Part shown: positions 37,727 through 48,525 of the stretch, in pieces
Layout: each line of letters opens with the position of its first letter
Numbering within the stretch: position 1 is the first letter of the stretch
Assembly: GCA_903830725.1 (NCBI GenBank)
Contig: CAIKVH010000018.1
Span: 1 to 64,000, forward strand
Length of the DNA: 64,000 bases
Reading direction: 5' to 3'
Origin: an uncultured Burkholderiales bacterium
GTDB taxonomy: Bacteria; Pseudomonadota; Gammaproteobacteria; Burkholderiales; Burkholderiaceae_C
Program-made: the position numbers and the translations under genes
The notes under the pieces: model-generated
Databases searched by the model: none
The model's input: the letters and a program-made list of their open reading frames with translations, nothing else
Told to the model about the DNA's origin: nothing

Positions 37727-38041
37727 TTATTGCAACTTAATTTCTACATCTACCCCTGCCGGCAGATCTAACTTCATCAGCGCGTCAACCGTTTTATCTG
37801 TTGGATCGACTATATCCATTAATCTTTGGTGCGTTCTAATTTCGAATTGATCGCGACTTGATTTATTCACGTGAGGAGAACGCAAAATGTCGAAGCGTTT
37901 CATGCGTGTTGGTAAAGGTACGGGACCCTTAACAATCGCACCCGTTCTTTTGGCTGTATCCACAATCTCAGCTGCAGACTGGTCGATTAATTTGTAATCA
38001 AACGCCTTGAGCCTAATACGGATTTTTTGTTTTGTAGACAT
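37727..38041 (-). CDS. rpsJ: 30S ribosomal protein S10 / NusE
   Basis: 104 residues. [20 protein letters not shown] at the start and [20 protein letters not shown] are diagnostic. Functions in the 30S subunit and, as NusE, in antitermination. It follows tuf by 14 bases and so belongs to the str transcription unit here rather than to the rplC unit. Confidence 0.98.
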   Translation of the reverse strand: MSTKQKIRIRLKAFDYKLIDQSAAEIVDTAKRTGAIVKGPVPLPTRMKRFDILRSPHVNKSSRDQFEIRTHQRLMDIVDPTDKTVDALMKLDLPAGVDVEIKLQ

Positions 38042-38055
38042 GGTGTATGTATCCT

Positions 38056-39246
38056 TTAAGCCATAATTTTTGCAACGACGCCGGCACCTACAGTCTTGCC
38101 ACCCTCACGGATCGCAAATCTCAAGCCCTCTTCCATCGCAATCGGGTTGATCAACTTAACTGTTATCGTTACGTTGTCCCCTGGCATCACCATCTCTTTG
38201 CCCTCTGGCAACTCAATCGCCCCCGTTACGTCCGTTGTACGGAAGTAAAACTGTGGCCTGTAGTTGTTGAAGAACGGCGTGTGACGCCCGCCCTCATCCT
38301 TTGACAACACGTACACCTCAGCCGTGAAATGCGTATGCGGCTTGATTGAACCAGGCTTACACAACACTTGTCCACGCTCCACATCCTCACGCTTTGTACC
38401 GCGAAGCAATATTCCAACGTTGTCACCCGCCTGACCTTGGTCAAGCAACTTCCTAAACATCTCAACGCCCGTACACGTCGTCTTTTGCGTATCCTTGATA
38501 CCCACAATCTCAATCTCTTCGCCCACCTTCACGATGCCGCGCTCAATACGACCCGTCACCACTGTGCCGCGTCCAGAGATAGAGAACACATCTTCTACAG
38601 GCATCAAGAATGCGCCGTCTACTGCGCGCTCAGGCGTAGGAATGTAACTGTCCAACGCCTCAGCCAATTTCAATATCGCACCTTCTCCGAGCTCGCCCTT
38701 GTCGCCCTCAATCGCCAACTTAGCAGAGCCCTTGATGATCGGTGTATCGTCACCAGGGAAATCATACTTGGACAATAACTCGCGAACCTCCATCTCAACG
38801 AGCTCTAGCAACTCAGCATCGTCAACCATGTCGCATTTGTTCAAAAACACAATGATGTAAGGCACACCCACTTGACGCGCCAACAAAATGTGCTCACGCG
38901 TTTGGGGCATAGGCCCGTCAGCAGCCGAGCAAACCAAAATCGCGCCATCCATCTGCGCCGCACCCGTAATCATGTTCTTCACATAATCAGCGTGTCCAGG
39001 GCAGTCAACGTGTGCGTAGTGACGGTTAGCCGTCTCGTACTCAACGTGCGCTGTGTTGATCGTAATTCCGCGCGCTTTCTCTTCTGGCGCCGCATCAATT
39101 TGATCGTAGGCCTTCGCCTCACCACCAAACTTTGTAGATAACACCGTTGTAATCGCCGCTGTCAGCGTCGTCTTACCATGGTCCACGTGACCAATCGTGC
39201 CCACGTTAACGTGTGGCTTGGTACGTTCAAATTTGCCTTTTGCCAT
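38056..39246 (-). CDS. tuf: Elongation factor Tu
   Basis: GTPase that delivers aminoacyl-tRNA to the ribosome. 396 residues. G1 [11 protein letters not shown]2 region [21 protein letters not shown] (G3), and NKCD (G4) are all present. A GGAG ribosome binding site precedes the ATG. The 148-base fusA-tuf gap holds two hairpins (CCCCAT/ATGGGG at 39350-39365; CCCGTG/CACGGG at 39268-39273 and 39313-39318) without U-tracts, so read-through from fusA is expected. Codon choice looks more biased than neighbours, as for a highly expressed gene. Confidence 0.99.
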   Translation of the reverse strand: MAKGKFERTKPHVNVGTIGHVDHGKTTLTAAITTVLSTKFGGEAKAYDQIDAAPEEKARGITINTAHVEYETANRHYAHVDCPGHADYVKNMITGAAQMDGAILVCSAADGPMPQTREHILLARQVGVPYIIVFLNKCDMVDDAELLELVEMEVRELLSKYDFPGDDTPIIKGSAKLAIEGDKGELGEGAILKLAEALDSYIPTPERAVDGAFLMPVEDVFSISGRGTVVTGRIERGIVKVGEEIEIVGIKDTQKTTCTGVEMFRKLLDQGQAGDNVGILLRGTKREDVERGQVLCKPGSIKPHTHFTAEVYVLSKDEGGRHTPFFNNYRPQFYFRTTDVTGAIELPEGKEMVMPGDNVTITVKLINPIAMEEGLRFAIREGGKTVGAGVVAKIMA

Positions 39247-39394
39247 TTTTTACTCCAAAGAACAAAGCCCGTGTCCGGTTTAGCGTTTGCATAAAGTTGC
39301 TTGTTCATCTCGCACGGGTTACAAGATGGCACTTTATCGCAGACGAACGCCCCATGGCTATGGGGGGTATAGGTTTAAGTATAAATACTATCGC

Positions 39395-41497
39395 TTACTT
39401 TGCACGCGAAGCAACAATAGCCTCAGCCACATTTCGTGGGGCTTCTGTATAGTGTTTGAATTCCATGGTGTAGGTAGCACGACCTTGCGACATGGAACGA
39501 AGAGTCGTAGAGTATCCAAACATCTCCGACAGTGGTACTTCAGCCTTAATGGCTTTACCACCACCAACCATGTCTTCCATGCCTTGGACCATACCGCGAC
39601 GTGAAGACAAATCACCCATCACGTTACCAGCGTAATCCTCAGGCGTCTCAACTTCTACAGACATCATTGGCTCTAGGATTACTGGTGAAGCTTTCTTGCA
39701 ACCTTCTTTGAATCCAAAAATTGCCGCCATTTTGAAAGCCATCTCAGATGAGTCGACATCGTGGTAAGAACCAAAATGCAACGTTACTTTAACGTCAACA
39801 ACTGGATAACCGGCCAATACACCAGCGGTCAAAGCTTCGATTACGCCCTTTTCAACAGCAGGAATGTATTCTCTGGGAACCACACCACCTTTGATAGCGT
39901 CTACAAATTCGAAGCCCTTACCAGGCTCATTTGGCTCAATTTTAAAAACAACGTGACCGTACTGGCCCTTACCACCAGACTGACGTACGAACTTACCTTC
40001 AGCATCTTCAACGTTCTTACGAATCGTCTCGCGATATGCAACCTGGGGCTTACCCACGTTGGCTTCGACACCAAACTCACGCTTCATACGGTCAACAATA
40101 ATTTCCAAATGCAACTCGCCCATACCAGCAATGATGGTTTGACCAGATTCTTCATCTGTTTTAACGCGGAAGGAAGGATCCTCTGCAGCCAAGCGTTGTA
40201 GCGCAATACCCATCTTCTCTTGATCCACTTTTGTCTTGGGCTCAACCGCCTGGGCAATCACGGGCTCTGGGAACACCATGCGCTCAAGGGTGATGATGTC
40301 ATCGGGCGCACAAAGTGTCTCACCCGTAGTCACATCTTTTAAACCCACACAAGCCGCAATATCGCCAGCACAAATAGCATCAACCTCTTGACGAGTGTTT
40401 GCGTGCATTTGAACGATACGTCCGATACGCTCTTTTTTGCCTTTAATAGGGTTGTAAACTGTATCGCCCTTGGACAATATTCCCGAGTAAACCCGAACGA
40501 ATGTTAACTGCCCCACAAATGGATCAGTCATTAATTTGAATGCAAGAGCAGAAAACTTTTCTTTGTCGTCCGCTTTTCTATGCACTTCTTTTTCGTCTTC
40601 GTCCAATCCACCAACAGGAGGAATATCCAAAGGAGAAGGCATCAACTCAATTACAGCATCCAACATACGCTGTACACCTTTGTTCTTAAAGGCAGTGCCG
40701 CATAACATGGGTTGAATTTCGCCACCAATGGTTCTTGTTCTCAAGCCCAAACGAATTTCATCCTCAGTCAAGTCACCCTCTTCAAGGTACTTGTTCATCA
40801 AATCTTCAGAGGCCTCGGCCGCTGCCTCAACCATCTTTTCACGCCACTCTTTAGCCGTGGCCGCCAGATCAGCCGGGATCTCCTGGTATTCAAATTTCAT
40901 ACCCTGTGAAGCTTCATCCCAAATAATGGCCTTCATCTTTAATAGATCCACGACTCCAGTGAAGTTTTCCTCTGCGCCAATCGGTATAACGATGGGTATT
41001 GGATTTGCCTTTAACCGCAAACGCATTTGGTCATAAACTTTAAAGAAGTTTGCTCCCGTACGGTCCATCTTGTTAACAAATGCTAAACGCGGCACTCTAT
41101 ATTTGTTAGCCTGGCGCCAAACAGTCTCAGACTGAGGTTGTACGCCACCCACTGCACAGTAAACCATACATGCACCGTCTAGCACTCGCATAGAGCGCTC
41201 AACTTCAATCGTGAAATCGACGTGTCCAGGGGTATCAATAATATTGATACGGTGCTCAGGGAATGACAAATCCATGCCCTTCCAAAAACAAGTCGTCGCT
41301 GCAGAAGTAATCGTAATTCCACGCTCTTGCTCTTGCTCCATCCAGTCCATGGTTGCGGCACCATCATGCACCTCACCAATCTTATGATTTACACCGGTGT
41401 AAAACAAAATGCGTTCTGTCGTAGTCGTTTTCCCAGCATCAATGTGAGCAGAAATGCCGATATTACGATAACGCTCGATAGGAGTATTGCGAGCCAT
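39395..41497 (-). CDS. fusA: Elongation factor G
   Basis: Translocase GTPase. 700 residues. [20 protein letters not shown] (G1), [20 protein letters not shown] (G3) and [12 protein letters not shown] (G4) are present; domain IV includes [15 protein letters not shown] and [14 protein letters not shown]. Part of the rpsL-rpsG-fusA-tuf-rpsJ str operon, 92 bases after rpsG. Confidence 0.99.
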   Translation of the reverse strand: MARNTPIERYRNIGISAHIDAGKTTTTERILFYTGVNHKIGEVHDGAATMDWMEQEQERGITITSAATTCFWKGMDLSFPEHRINIIDTPGHVDFTIEVERSMRVLDGACMVYCAVGGVQPQSETVWRQANKYRVPRLAFVNKMDRTGANFFKVYDQMRLRLKANPIPIVIPIGAEENFTGVVDLLKMKAIIWDEASQGMKFEYQEIPADLAATAKEWREKMVEAAAEASEDLMNKYLEEGDLTEDEIRLGLRTRTIGGEIQPMLCGTAFKNKGVQRMLDAVIELMPSPLDIPPVGGLDEDEKEVHRKADDKEKFSALAFKLMTDPFVGQLTFVRVYSGILSKGDTVYNPIKGKKERIGRIVQMHANTRQEVDAICAGDIAACVGLKDVTTGETLCAPDDIITLERMVFPEPVIAQAVEPKTKVDQEKMGIALQRLAAEDPSFRVKTDEESGQTIIAGMGELHLEIIVDRMKREFGVEANVGKPQVAYRETIRKNVEDAEGKFVRQSGGKGQYGHVVFKIEPNEPGKGFEFVDAIKGGVVPREYIPAVEKGVIEALTAGVLAGYPVVDVKVTLHFGSYHDVDSSEMAFKMAAIFGFKEGCKKASPVILEPMMSVEVETPEDYAGNVMGDLSSRRGMVQGMEDMVGGGKAIKAEVPLSEMFGYSTTLRSMSQGRATYTMEFKHYTEAPRNVAEAIVASRAK

Positions 41498-41589
41498 GGA
41501 ATTACCCTTTTTAAATCAGAAAGTTCGACCCCGCCAGAGTGAACATCTCTAATGAGATGAATCTAGCAAAGGTCAGTATTATTTGGAAA

Positions 41590-42060
41590 TTAGAAACGGA
41601 AATGCGAGAAAGCTTTATTAGCCTCTGCCATGCGGTGAACTTCATCACGTTTTTTCATCGCCCCGCCGCGACCCTCTGAAGCCTCGAGCAATTCATTAGC
41701 CAAACGCAATGCCATTGATTTTTCACCCCTCTTGCGAGCAGCTTCTTTGATCCATCTCATAGATAAAGCCAAACGACGCACAGGACGAACTTCAACTGGT
41801 ACTTGGTAGTTTGCGCCGCCAACACGGCGAGACTTGACTTCAACCATTGGCTTAACATTGTTAATCGCTAAACCAAATAGCTCCAAGGGATCTTTGTTAG
41901 CTTTTTTCTCAATCTGCTCAAGCGCCCCATAAATAATGCGCTCAGCTACAGCTTTTTTACCACTCTCCATGATCACGTTCATGAATTTAGAGAGCTCAAC
42001 GTTACCGAATTTTGGATCCGGAAGAATTTCACGTTTAGGGACTTCGCGACGACGTGGCAT
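41590..42060 (-). CDS. rpsG: 30S ribosomal protein S7
   Basis: 156 residues, usual length: [20 protein letters not shown] at the start and [20 protein letters not shown] near the end. Primary binder of the 16S 3' domain; in E. coli it represses the str operon. The 177-base gap to rpsL is longer than average and may hold such a control site, though I saw no clear structure. Confidence 0.98.
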   Translation of the reverse strand: MPRRREVPKREILPDPKFGNVELSKFMNVIMESGKKAVAERIIYGALEQIEKKANKDPLELFGLAINNVKPMVEVKSRRVGGANYQVPVEVRPVRRLALSMRWIKEAARKRGEKSMALRLANELLEASEGRGGAMKKRDEVHRMAEANKAFSHFRF

Positions 42061-42237
42061 AACAATTACCTCTTATTAAAATTTCAGTTAGCGATCTAAT
42101 TTAACCGCCTCGGTGGCCAATTAACCACCACTTACTAACCCCGAACTGGTTGATCAATATTTAATTGAAACCATTTTTACAGGATCCTTATTCAAGCACG
42201 CACACCCGAGCACTCCAGGCGCGCACCAGAACTCAAA

Positions 42238-42615
42238 TTACGCCTTCTTAGGACGTTTTGCTCCGTACTTGGAACGTGATTGTTTGCGGTCCTTAACACC
42301 CTGCAAATCAAGCGATCCACGCACGATGTGATATCTCACACCAGGCAAATCTTTTACACGACCACCACGAACCAGAACCACAGAGTGCTCTTGTAAGTTA
42401 TGGCCCTCACCACCGATGTATGAAATAACTTCAAAACCGTTGGTTAAACGAACTTTTGCTACTTTGCGCAGAGCAGAGTTAGGCTTTTTTGGAGTGGTGG
42501 TGTACACGCGCGTGCAAACTCCGCGCCTTTGTGGCGAGTTTTGCATAGCTGGACTCTTGGACTTGATCTTCTCGACCGTGCGTCCTTGTCTCACCAATTG
42601 ACTAATGGTTGGCAT
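42238..42615 (-). CDS. rpsL: 30S ribosomal protein S12
   Basis: 125 residues, one or two more than E. coli. Decoding-centre motifs [18 protein letters not shown] (with Lys43) and [18 protein letters not shown] (with Lys88) match the streptomycin-sensitive type, so no resistance change is seen. First gene of the str operon here. rpoC, its usual upstream neighbour, is not present; a D,D-carboxypeptidase lies upstream instead. Confidence 0.98.
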   Translation of the reverse strand: MPTISQLVRQGRTVEKIKSKSPAMQNSPQRRGVCTRVYTTTPKKPNSALRKVAKVRLTNGFEVISYIGGEGHNLQEHSVVLVRGGRVKDLPGVRYHIVRGSLDLQGVKDRKQSRSKYGAKRPKKA

Positions 42616-42682
42616 TTAAACGTCCCTCAACGTTGATAACGTAAATCTTTTGACTTCCCGGGGAAATTCCGAAAAGCCTTCT

Positions 42683-42691
42683 AGTATAACA
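42683..42691 (-). promoter_or_regulatory. rpsL: Extended -10 promoter element of rpsL
   Basis: On the minus strand TGTTATACT is an extended -10 element (TG one base before TATACT), about 65 bases upstream of the rpsL start. AT-rich sequence lies upstream; no good -35 at normal spacing. The gap 42616-42834 otherwise shows only GC-rich short repeats. Confidence 0.5.
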
Positions 42692-42834
42692 GTTTTAAAT
42701 TAAACCAAAGGGCAATTTTGAGGTATGTAAGCTAAATTATTGAGTGCGGCTTATTTTTTAGAGGTACAAGGCACCTAAGGCCCTCGGCAAGGGTGGCAAC
42801 TCGCCCCAAGGTTCAGACAATTACACTAAGTGTC

Positions 42835-44043
42835 TCATTTAATCCACAGCCGTATGGAGTCCCAAGTCCTGCCAACAAAACCAGCCTGCTCCACATTTTG
42901 GAGGCTAAGTAAGGGCAATTCCAATAAGGTGACCTCATCCAATTTAACTTTCAGTTTAGCTACCGATTGCCCAAGCGCAATAGGCGCATACAGCGGATCG
43001 ACCCGGGAAACCTCTGTTTTGATTTTGCTTGCCTGCCCACTCGGCACAGCAACAACAATTGGCTCATTACGACCCAACTTCACTGTTGATTCGCGCCCCT
43101 GCCAAACCGGCGGAGCCTGAACGACTTGTCCGGCATCATACAACTTGATCCCTTCAAAGGTCGTGAAGCCCCAGTTCAATAGCTTTTGGGCCTCATTGGC
43201 GCGTGACACATCACTAGATGCGCCCAAAACGATAGCCAACAACCTTCGACCGGCCAAATTAGGGAAGTCTCTCCTAGCTGTTGCGATCATACAAAACCCA
43301 GCTGCTTCAGTATGTCCGGTCTTGAGTCCGTCCACTGACGGGTCTCTAAACAAAAGCAAATTTCTATTGTTCTCATTAGATACAGGCGTTCCGGGGTATC
43401 GATATTTTTTAATCGCGTAATAGCCTACATATTGGGGGAAGTCTTGCATTAAACGAGTGGCCAATATCGACAAATCTCTTGCGGTTGTTATGTGACCTTG
43501 TTCAGGCAAACCCTCTGGATTCTTAAACGCGGTATTTTTCATGCCAAGCAATTTAGCTTGTTCATTCATCATCTGAACAAAATGCTCCTCAGTACCACCC
43601 ACACCTTCCGCAAGCACGAGTGTGGCGTCATTGCCAGACTGAACAATCATTCCTTTAATTAGATCCTCGATCGGCACCTGCATTTTGGGATCAATAAACA
43701 TCCTGGAGCCCTCTACCTTCCAGGCACGAACGCTAACAGGGAAAGTTTGCGTCATATTTATTTTTTTAAGCCTGAGGGCATCAAAAACCAAATAGGCGGT
43801 CATTAACTTAGTTAACGAAGCAGGCTCTACTGGGTCATCAGCGCCTTTTTCTGCCAAAACTTGATGGGCGCTCACGTCCAATAATAAATACGCTCTAGCA
43901 GCTACTTCGGGCGCCTGTAGTTGCTGCGCATGAACACTAACTGTCAATAGAAGAAATAAAATCCCTGACAGCGTATACCTCCTCGTTTTATGCCCAACAC
44001 ATTTGGCATTCATCACATCAAATATTCTCATCAATTTTCTCAA
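42835..44043 (-). CDS. dacA: Penicillin-binding D-alanyl-D-alanine carboxypeptidase (PBP5/6 type)
   Basis: Trims the terminal D-Ala from peptidoglycan stem peptides; periplasmic, tail-anchored. 402 residues. A signal peptide ends near VHAQQ (residue 40). Active-site motifs are SLTK (Ser76, Lys79), SGN (in MIVQSGNDATLV), and KTGHTEAAG. A C-terminal amphipathic stretch (GRTWDSIRLWIK) likely anchors it to the membrane. Internal ATGs at 44031 or 44013 could be the true start. Lies upstream of rpsL on the same strand, an unusual neighbour. Confidence 0.95.
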   Translation of the reverse strand: MRKLMRIFDVMNAKCVGHKTRRYTLSGILFLLLTVSVHAQQLQAPEVAARAYLLLDVSAHQVLAEKGADDPVEPASLTKLMTAYLVFDALRLKKINMTQTFPVSVRAWKVEGSRMFIDPKMQVPIEDLIKGMIVQSGNDATLVLAEGVGGTEEHFVQMMNEQAKLLGMKNTAFKNPEGLPEQGHITTARDLSILATRLMQDFPQYVGYYAIKKYRYPGTPVSNENNRNLLLFRDPSVDGLKTGHTEAAGFCMIATARRDFPNLAGRRLLAIVLGASSDVSRANEAQKLLNWGFTTFEGIKLYDAGQVVQAPPVWQGRESTVKLGRNEPIVVAVPSGQASKIKTEVSRVDPLYAPIALGQSVAKLKVKLDEVTLLELPLLSLQNVEQAGFVGRTWDSIRLWIK

Positions 44044-44074
44044 TTCAGATAAAAAAACAAATAAAACTCTACAG

Positions 44075-44764
44075 TCAATCTTTCAAATGCTGCATAACTA
44101 AAGATTTCAACAACGGTAATTGACCATGAAAAAAATGACCAACTGCGGGAACCACCGTCACCGGCAACACCTGCGGGCGCGCCCAGTCCATTACTGAGCT
44201 CAACGGCACCGTGTCATCCTCTTCGCCGTGAATAATAAGCGTTCGCTGGTGGAGTGAGGCATCAATAGGGCGAACATCAAAGCGCGTTGTAGCGGTGCCC
44301 ACCAACACCACTTTACTCAAATCCCCGGCCAAGTCCTCATCGCCATCGATATCGGCGTTGTTTATGGTTGCTCGCCCGCTCTCACTTAAATGTTGCACCC
44401 CATGCGATGCAATAAAAGCGCCAAAAGAAAAGCCAGCCAAGGCTAATGGCCCACGAGGAGCAATTTGATTAATTATTTCTAACAAATCGGCAGTCTCTCC
44501 GATACCGTTGTCGTGGACACCATGAGACTGTCCAACCCCTCTGAAGTTAAATCTAAGCGTCCGCCACCCACTTGCCAAAAAAGCACGAGCGATGGTTTGG
44601 ACAACCTTGTTGTCCATGGTCCCCCCAAATAATGGATGGGGATGACACACAATAGCGATTCCTTGTTGCAAAGCTCCTTCGGGCGAGCTGTTGGGATAAT
44701 CCAACAAGGCCTCAACATCGCCAGCACCGCCGCTTAACGTCAGCTTTTCACTTAGTTTATTCAC
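44075..44764 (-). CDS. Alpha/beta hydrolase (COG2945-like)
   Basis: 229 residues. The nucleophile elbow is GFSFGAF near residue 113 (Ser), an oxyanion region VCHPHPLFGGTMDNKV is typical of this small bacterial hydrolase group, and a late HGEEDDTVPL and VPAVGHFFHG supply Asp and His. Cytosolic. Substrate unknown. It follows the ferredoxin gene by two bases and precedes dacA by 31. Confidence 0.87.
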   Translation of the reverse strand: MNKLSEKLTLSGGAGDVEALLDYPNSSPEGALQQGIAIVCHPHPLFGGTMDNKVVQTIARAFLASGWRTLRFNFRGVGQSHGVHDNGIGETADLLEIINQIAPRGPLALAGFSFGAFIASHGVQHLSESGRATINNADIDGDEDLAGDLSKVVLVGTATTRFDVRPIDASLHQRTLIIHGEEDDTVPLSSVMDWARPQVLPVTVVPAVGHFFHGQLPLLKSLVMQHLKD

Positions 44765-44766
44765 GT

Positions 44767-45114
44767 TTAGCGACCCACATCGTCCTGTAATTTGAGCCTA
44801 GTTACGACTTGATCATTTTTAAAATGTGACTCTACTATTTCGTCAATATCGCTCAAATCAACATATGTATACCAAATCGCCTCAGGATAAACCACCAATA
44901 CCGGACCGCCAGCACACCGGTCCAAACACCCAGCTTTGTTGACCCTAACCGCCCCAACACCGGTTAATCCCAAATTTTTGACGCTTTTTTTGCAATGCTC
45001 GAATGCTGCTTGTGCTTGGTGTTGCGCGCAACAAGCCTGTGGACTCGCTCGCTCATTTAAACAAAAAAAGACATGGTACTTAAAGTAAGTTTCTAGATTT
45101 TTTTGTTCAGCCAT
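44767..45114 (-). CDS. Thioredoxin-like [2Fe-2S] ferredoxin
   Basis: 115 residues of the (2Fe-2S) ferredoxin family that folds like thioredoxin. Four likely cluster cysteines are in FFCLNERASPQACC, NKAGCLDRC, and the C-terminal end of CAGGPVLVVYPEAIWY is typical. Electron carrier of unknown partner. Directly upstream of the alpha/beta hydrolase and 17 bases after the VanZ-like gene, so the three may be one transcription unit. Confidence 0.85.
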   Translation of the reverse strand: MAEQKNLETYFKYHVFFCLNERASPQACCAQHQAQAAFEHCKKSVKNLGLTGVGAVRVNKAGCLDRCAGGPVLVVYPEAIWYTYVDLSDIDEIVESHFKNDQVVTRLKLQDDVGR

Positions 45115-45131
45115 TGCTTTATTTTAATGAG

Positions 45132-46286
45132 TTATTTGGCACGAAGTCCTTGCAGCAGTTTATAAAATATTAATATAAGAACTGCAAACGGCCAAACCCA
45201 ACCCAACCACTGCGCAAGTCCGTGAAAACGAATGAACCGCCCCTGCTCCCAGATTTGAAGGTTTTGCTCCAAATAAGCATCTGCACCGGTTTGATTAATC
45301 AAGAAGAGTTGCAGGGTAATAACAATAATTAAGAAAACATCGCAACTGCCTCCATCCAACTTTAGCGTCAAAAGACACAAGAGCAAACCAAGCACTAACC
45401 CAGAGCCCACCCATGAGCTCATCCAAGACCATGCGTGTGAGGGTCCAAAACTAAGCGCTGTTGACAAGCCGGTTACGAAAAAAGCAGAAAAAATGACAAT
45501 CGCCAAAAATACAATCCTTTGCCACCATTTCTGTATCACAGCAGCCCCCAATAAAAAAGGCGCCAAAAGCCCTAATGCCACGCAAACCAACTCAACCCCT
45601 GGAGCCAGAGGTTGGGCTTGTACTTCAAAATTTGGAAGCCAATTTAAAAAGGGCGTATTGGCCAACCACTCGTGAAGCACACTTTGAATTCGAGCGTGAA
45701 TTTGTCCCAAGCCAAGAGGAACGGCACTGGGAAACAAAAGGCAAAAAGGCCACAGCGCTATTAGGACAAGGCTTGCACTAACTCCCCTAGATGAGGCAAC
45801 AAACCAGTGTCTGCGAAACAAACTCCATCGATCCAAAAACCCGAGTCGCTCCAGAACATAAGAACTAAAAGACCCCAGCATTGCACCAACAAAATTAAAC
45901 ACCCAATCACTAAGAGAGGGGACACGCGCGGGCAAATAGCTTTGCAAGCTCTCCATCACTAAAGACAAAGCGGACGCAATGAATATGCCGCTCAATAAAG
46001 CTGCTTTATTTCCACCCGTTCTTAAAAAGCCAAGCGTTAGAAAAAATCCCAAGGGCGCGTAACCGACAATATTGAAAGCAACATCGAAACCGCTCCAATA
46101 ATGGGGCCACCCCGCAAATAAAAACTCCAACGGATTTAATTCTTGATTGCGCCAATTTTGAAACGGGTACAAACTCGCATAAACAATTAATGCAACGTAG
46201 ATACCCGCTAACGGCCATGCAGACGTAGGTTCATCAGCGAAAGCTTCATCTTTTTCAACTAAGCCAATCACATGTTGTGCAGGCAT
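45132..46286 (-). CDS. VanZ-family membrane protein
   Basis: 384 residues with around ten hydrophobic segments. The N-terminal 150 residues carry the VanZ-like signature: FNIVGYAPLGFFLTLGFL, then VMESLQSYLPARVPSLSDW and NFVGAMLGSFSSY. The family name comes from VanZ of teicoplanin resistance, but most members are of unknown role. The C-terminal half is a further membrane block without a motif I know. Starts ten bases after hemJ on the same strand. Confidence 0.85.
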   Translation of the reverse strand: MPAQHVIGLVEKDEAFADEPTSAWPLAGIYVALIVYASLYPFQNWRNQELNPLEFLFAGWPHYWSGFDVAFNIVGYAPLGFFLTLGFLRTGGNKAALLSGIFIASALSLVMESLQSYLPARVPSLSDWVFNFVGAMLGSFSSYVLERLGFLDRWSLFRRHWFVASSRGVSASLVLIALWPFCLLFPSAVPLGLGQIHARIQSVLHEWLANTPFLNWLPNFEVQAQPLAPGVELVCVALGLLAPFLLGAAVIQKWWQRIVFLAIVIFSAFFVTGLSTALSFGPSHAWSWMSSWVGSGLVLGLLLCLLTLKLDGGSCDVFLIIVITLQLFLINQTGADAYLEQNLQIWEQGRFIRFHGLAQWLGWVWPFAVLILIFYKLLQGLRAK

Positions 46287-46295
46287 ACCAGCTTA

Positions 46296-46736
46296 TTAAA
46301 AAGGCTTTACGACTACTAAGATCACAGTCGCAGTTAACAAAAGCACTGGTATTTCATTGAACCAACGATACCAAATGTGGGTGTGAGAAGGGCGCCCATG
46401 CTCAAACCACTTCAAATGACGCGCACAGGCCATGTGATAGATCACTGTTAGCGCCACCAAAAAAAGTTTTGCGTGTAGCCACCCTTGTGTGGAAAATCCG
46501 CCTCCCTCACCTAGCAGTCCATCTACCCATAACAACCAAACGCCTAGGCCTAGTGCTGGCACCATCAGAAGTGTCATAAACCTCATAAGCTTCTTTGCCA
46601 TCAAGAGTAATCTTGCATGTTCAGCAATCGAGCCTTCGGGGACCATTGCTATGTTGACAAAAATACGGGGCAAGTAAAATAACCCAGCAAACCAACTAGC
46701 GACAAAAACAATGTGAAAAGATTTAATCCAAAGCAT
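46296..46736 (-). CDS. hemJ: Protoporphyrinogen IX oxidase HemJ
   Basis: Membrane enzyme that oxidises protoporphyrinogen IX late in haem synthesis. 146 residues, four membrane helices, HemJ/UPF0093 type: LWIKSFHIVFVASWFAGLFY with a conserved His at residue 8, LYLPR-like FYLPRIFVN, and HAKLFLVALTVIYHMACARH with further His and Lys. Divergent from the hemB remnant; the pair marks a haem locus. Confidence 0.92.
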   Translation of the reverse strand: MLWIKSFHIVFVASWFAGLFYLPRIFVNIAMVPEGSIAEHARLLLMAKKLMRFMTLLMVPALGLGVWLLWVDGLLGEGGGFSTQGWLHAKLFLVALTVIYHMACARHLKWFEHGRPSHTHIWYRWFNEIPVLLLTATVILVVVKPF

Positions 46737-46843
46737 TTGTAAAGTGTAATGCCTAGCAACTCCTAGTTACTAGCTATTTCAGTCCTTTTATTCCTCAAAT
46801 TAGAGTTTACGCAAAAGTACATAGAATGAACCTGGAAAGATAA

Positions 46844-47533
<690 letters not shown>

Positions 47534-47544
47534 ATTTAGTGGTT

Positions 47545-47720
47545 CTTAATTATTCGTGGATTCAAGTATGAAGTGCTCGGTTTAGAGATTCATGAAACAC
47601 CTGGATTTGCTCAATCTATCAAGAGCATTTCCCAAGAGAAAAAGTATTAATCCTAGATGCTGATGCTGATTTGGAAAGGCGCGCTCAGAATGCAAGTGCA
47701 ACTTTTTTAAAAGGTAAATA
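47545..47720 (+). pseudogene. Possible gene remnant, sulfotransferase-like
   Basis: Downstream of hemB two short frames read as pieces of a protein: one contains KYEVLGLEIHETPGFAQS (47567 on), and another continues as YQEHFPREKVLILDADADL, ending at TAG about 47720. The second resembles the FPRE-xx-L region of some sulfotransferase-like proteins. Likely a frameshifted leftover; identity is uncertain. Confidence 0.25.
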
Positions 47721-47766
47721 GGCTAGTCGCAAATTGTTCCGAGCGCATTTAAACAACCTAAAATAT

Positions 47767-48456
47767 TTAGGCTAAGTTTTTTACAATAAATCCAAGCGTT
47801 CTCTCAAGTGCCAAGTCCGCTGCTTTGACATCATAGGAACCCCTTTGATCACAATTAAACCCGTGATCAGCCTCGTATATATACACATCCGTTTCGGGTT
47901 GCAGTTTTTTAAAGGCCTCAACTGAATCCAAAGAAATCCAGTGATCCTTATCGCCAAAATGAGCCATCACCGGACACCTTGGATGCCTCTTAGACTCCTC
48001 CTCTGTTGTCACTCCGCCGCCGTAGTAAGGCACTGCCGCGCTAAGCCCCTTGACAAGCTCTGCACTCCTCCACGTAAGTAGCCCCCCCCAACAATACCCG
48101 ACCATCGCGACCTTTCCTTTTGCATGAACTGCGGCGTAATCGACTGCTGCCTGCAGATCAGCAATCACACCATGACCCGGTAAGGCCTCAACTTTGGCTT
48201 TCAGATCAATACCTGCCGTCATATCTTCAGGCTTATAGCCCAGCTCTACGCCTTTTTGAACTCGGTCAAACGTCGCAGGGGCTACAGCTAAAAAACCTGC
48301 CAAAGCGTAACTATCAGCAACCGCTCGAATATGAGAATTTACACCAAATATTTCCTGTACAACCACCACCGCACCCCGCACGGGAACCTTGGGAATGGCT
48401 ACATAAGCAGAACACATAAACCCATCACTAGCCTTTAATTGAATTGATTGACTCAT
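47767..48456 (-). CDS. Dienelactone hydrolase family protein
   Basis: 229 residues, alpha/beta fold. QEIFGVNSHIRAVADSYA (typical QEIFG), catalytic-Cys elbow VGYCWGGLL near residue 119, GDKDHWI (Asp) and EADHGFNCDQRGSYD (His) are all visible, matching the dienelactone hydrolase triad. The family opens lactones in chlorocatechol degradation and has many other roles. Cytosolic. It is 69 bases after the HCCA-isomerase-like gene on the same strand. Confidence 0.9.
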   Translation of the reverse strand: MSQSIQLKASDGFMCSAYVAIPKVPVRGAVVVVQEIFGVNSHIRAVADSYALAGFLAVAPATFDRVQKGVELGYKPEDMTAGIDLKAKVEALPGHGVIADLQAAVDYAAVHAKGKVAMVGYCWGGLLTWRSAELVKGLSAAVPYYGGGVTTEEESKRHPRCPVMAHFGDKDHWISLDSVEAFKKLQPETDVYIYEADHGFNCDQRGSYDVKAADLALERTLGFIVKNLA

Positions 48457-48525
48457 TTTAAAATTACCCTTTGTGCATAAAATATTGATACATAAAACCT
48501 ATTTTTAAAAAAACTTAAACAATCT

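Noticed and set aside
38056..39246. Long open frames antisense to tuf, fusA and other highly expressed genes
   Set aside because: They follow from codon bias in the real genes and have no ribosome binding sites or recognisable protein motifs.
39350..39365. Hairpin between fusA and tuf as a terminator
   Set aside because: Six-pair stem CCCCAT/ATGGGG has no U-tract on the minus strand, so termination is unlikely.
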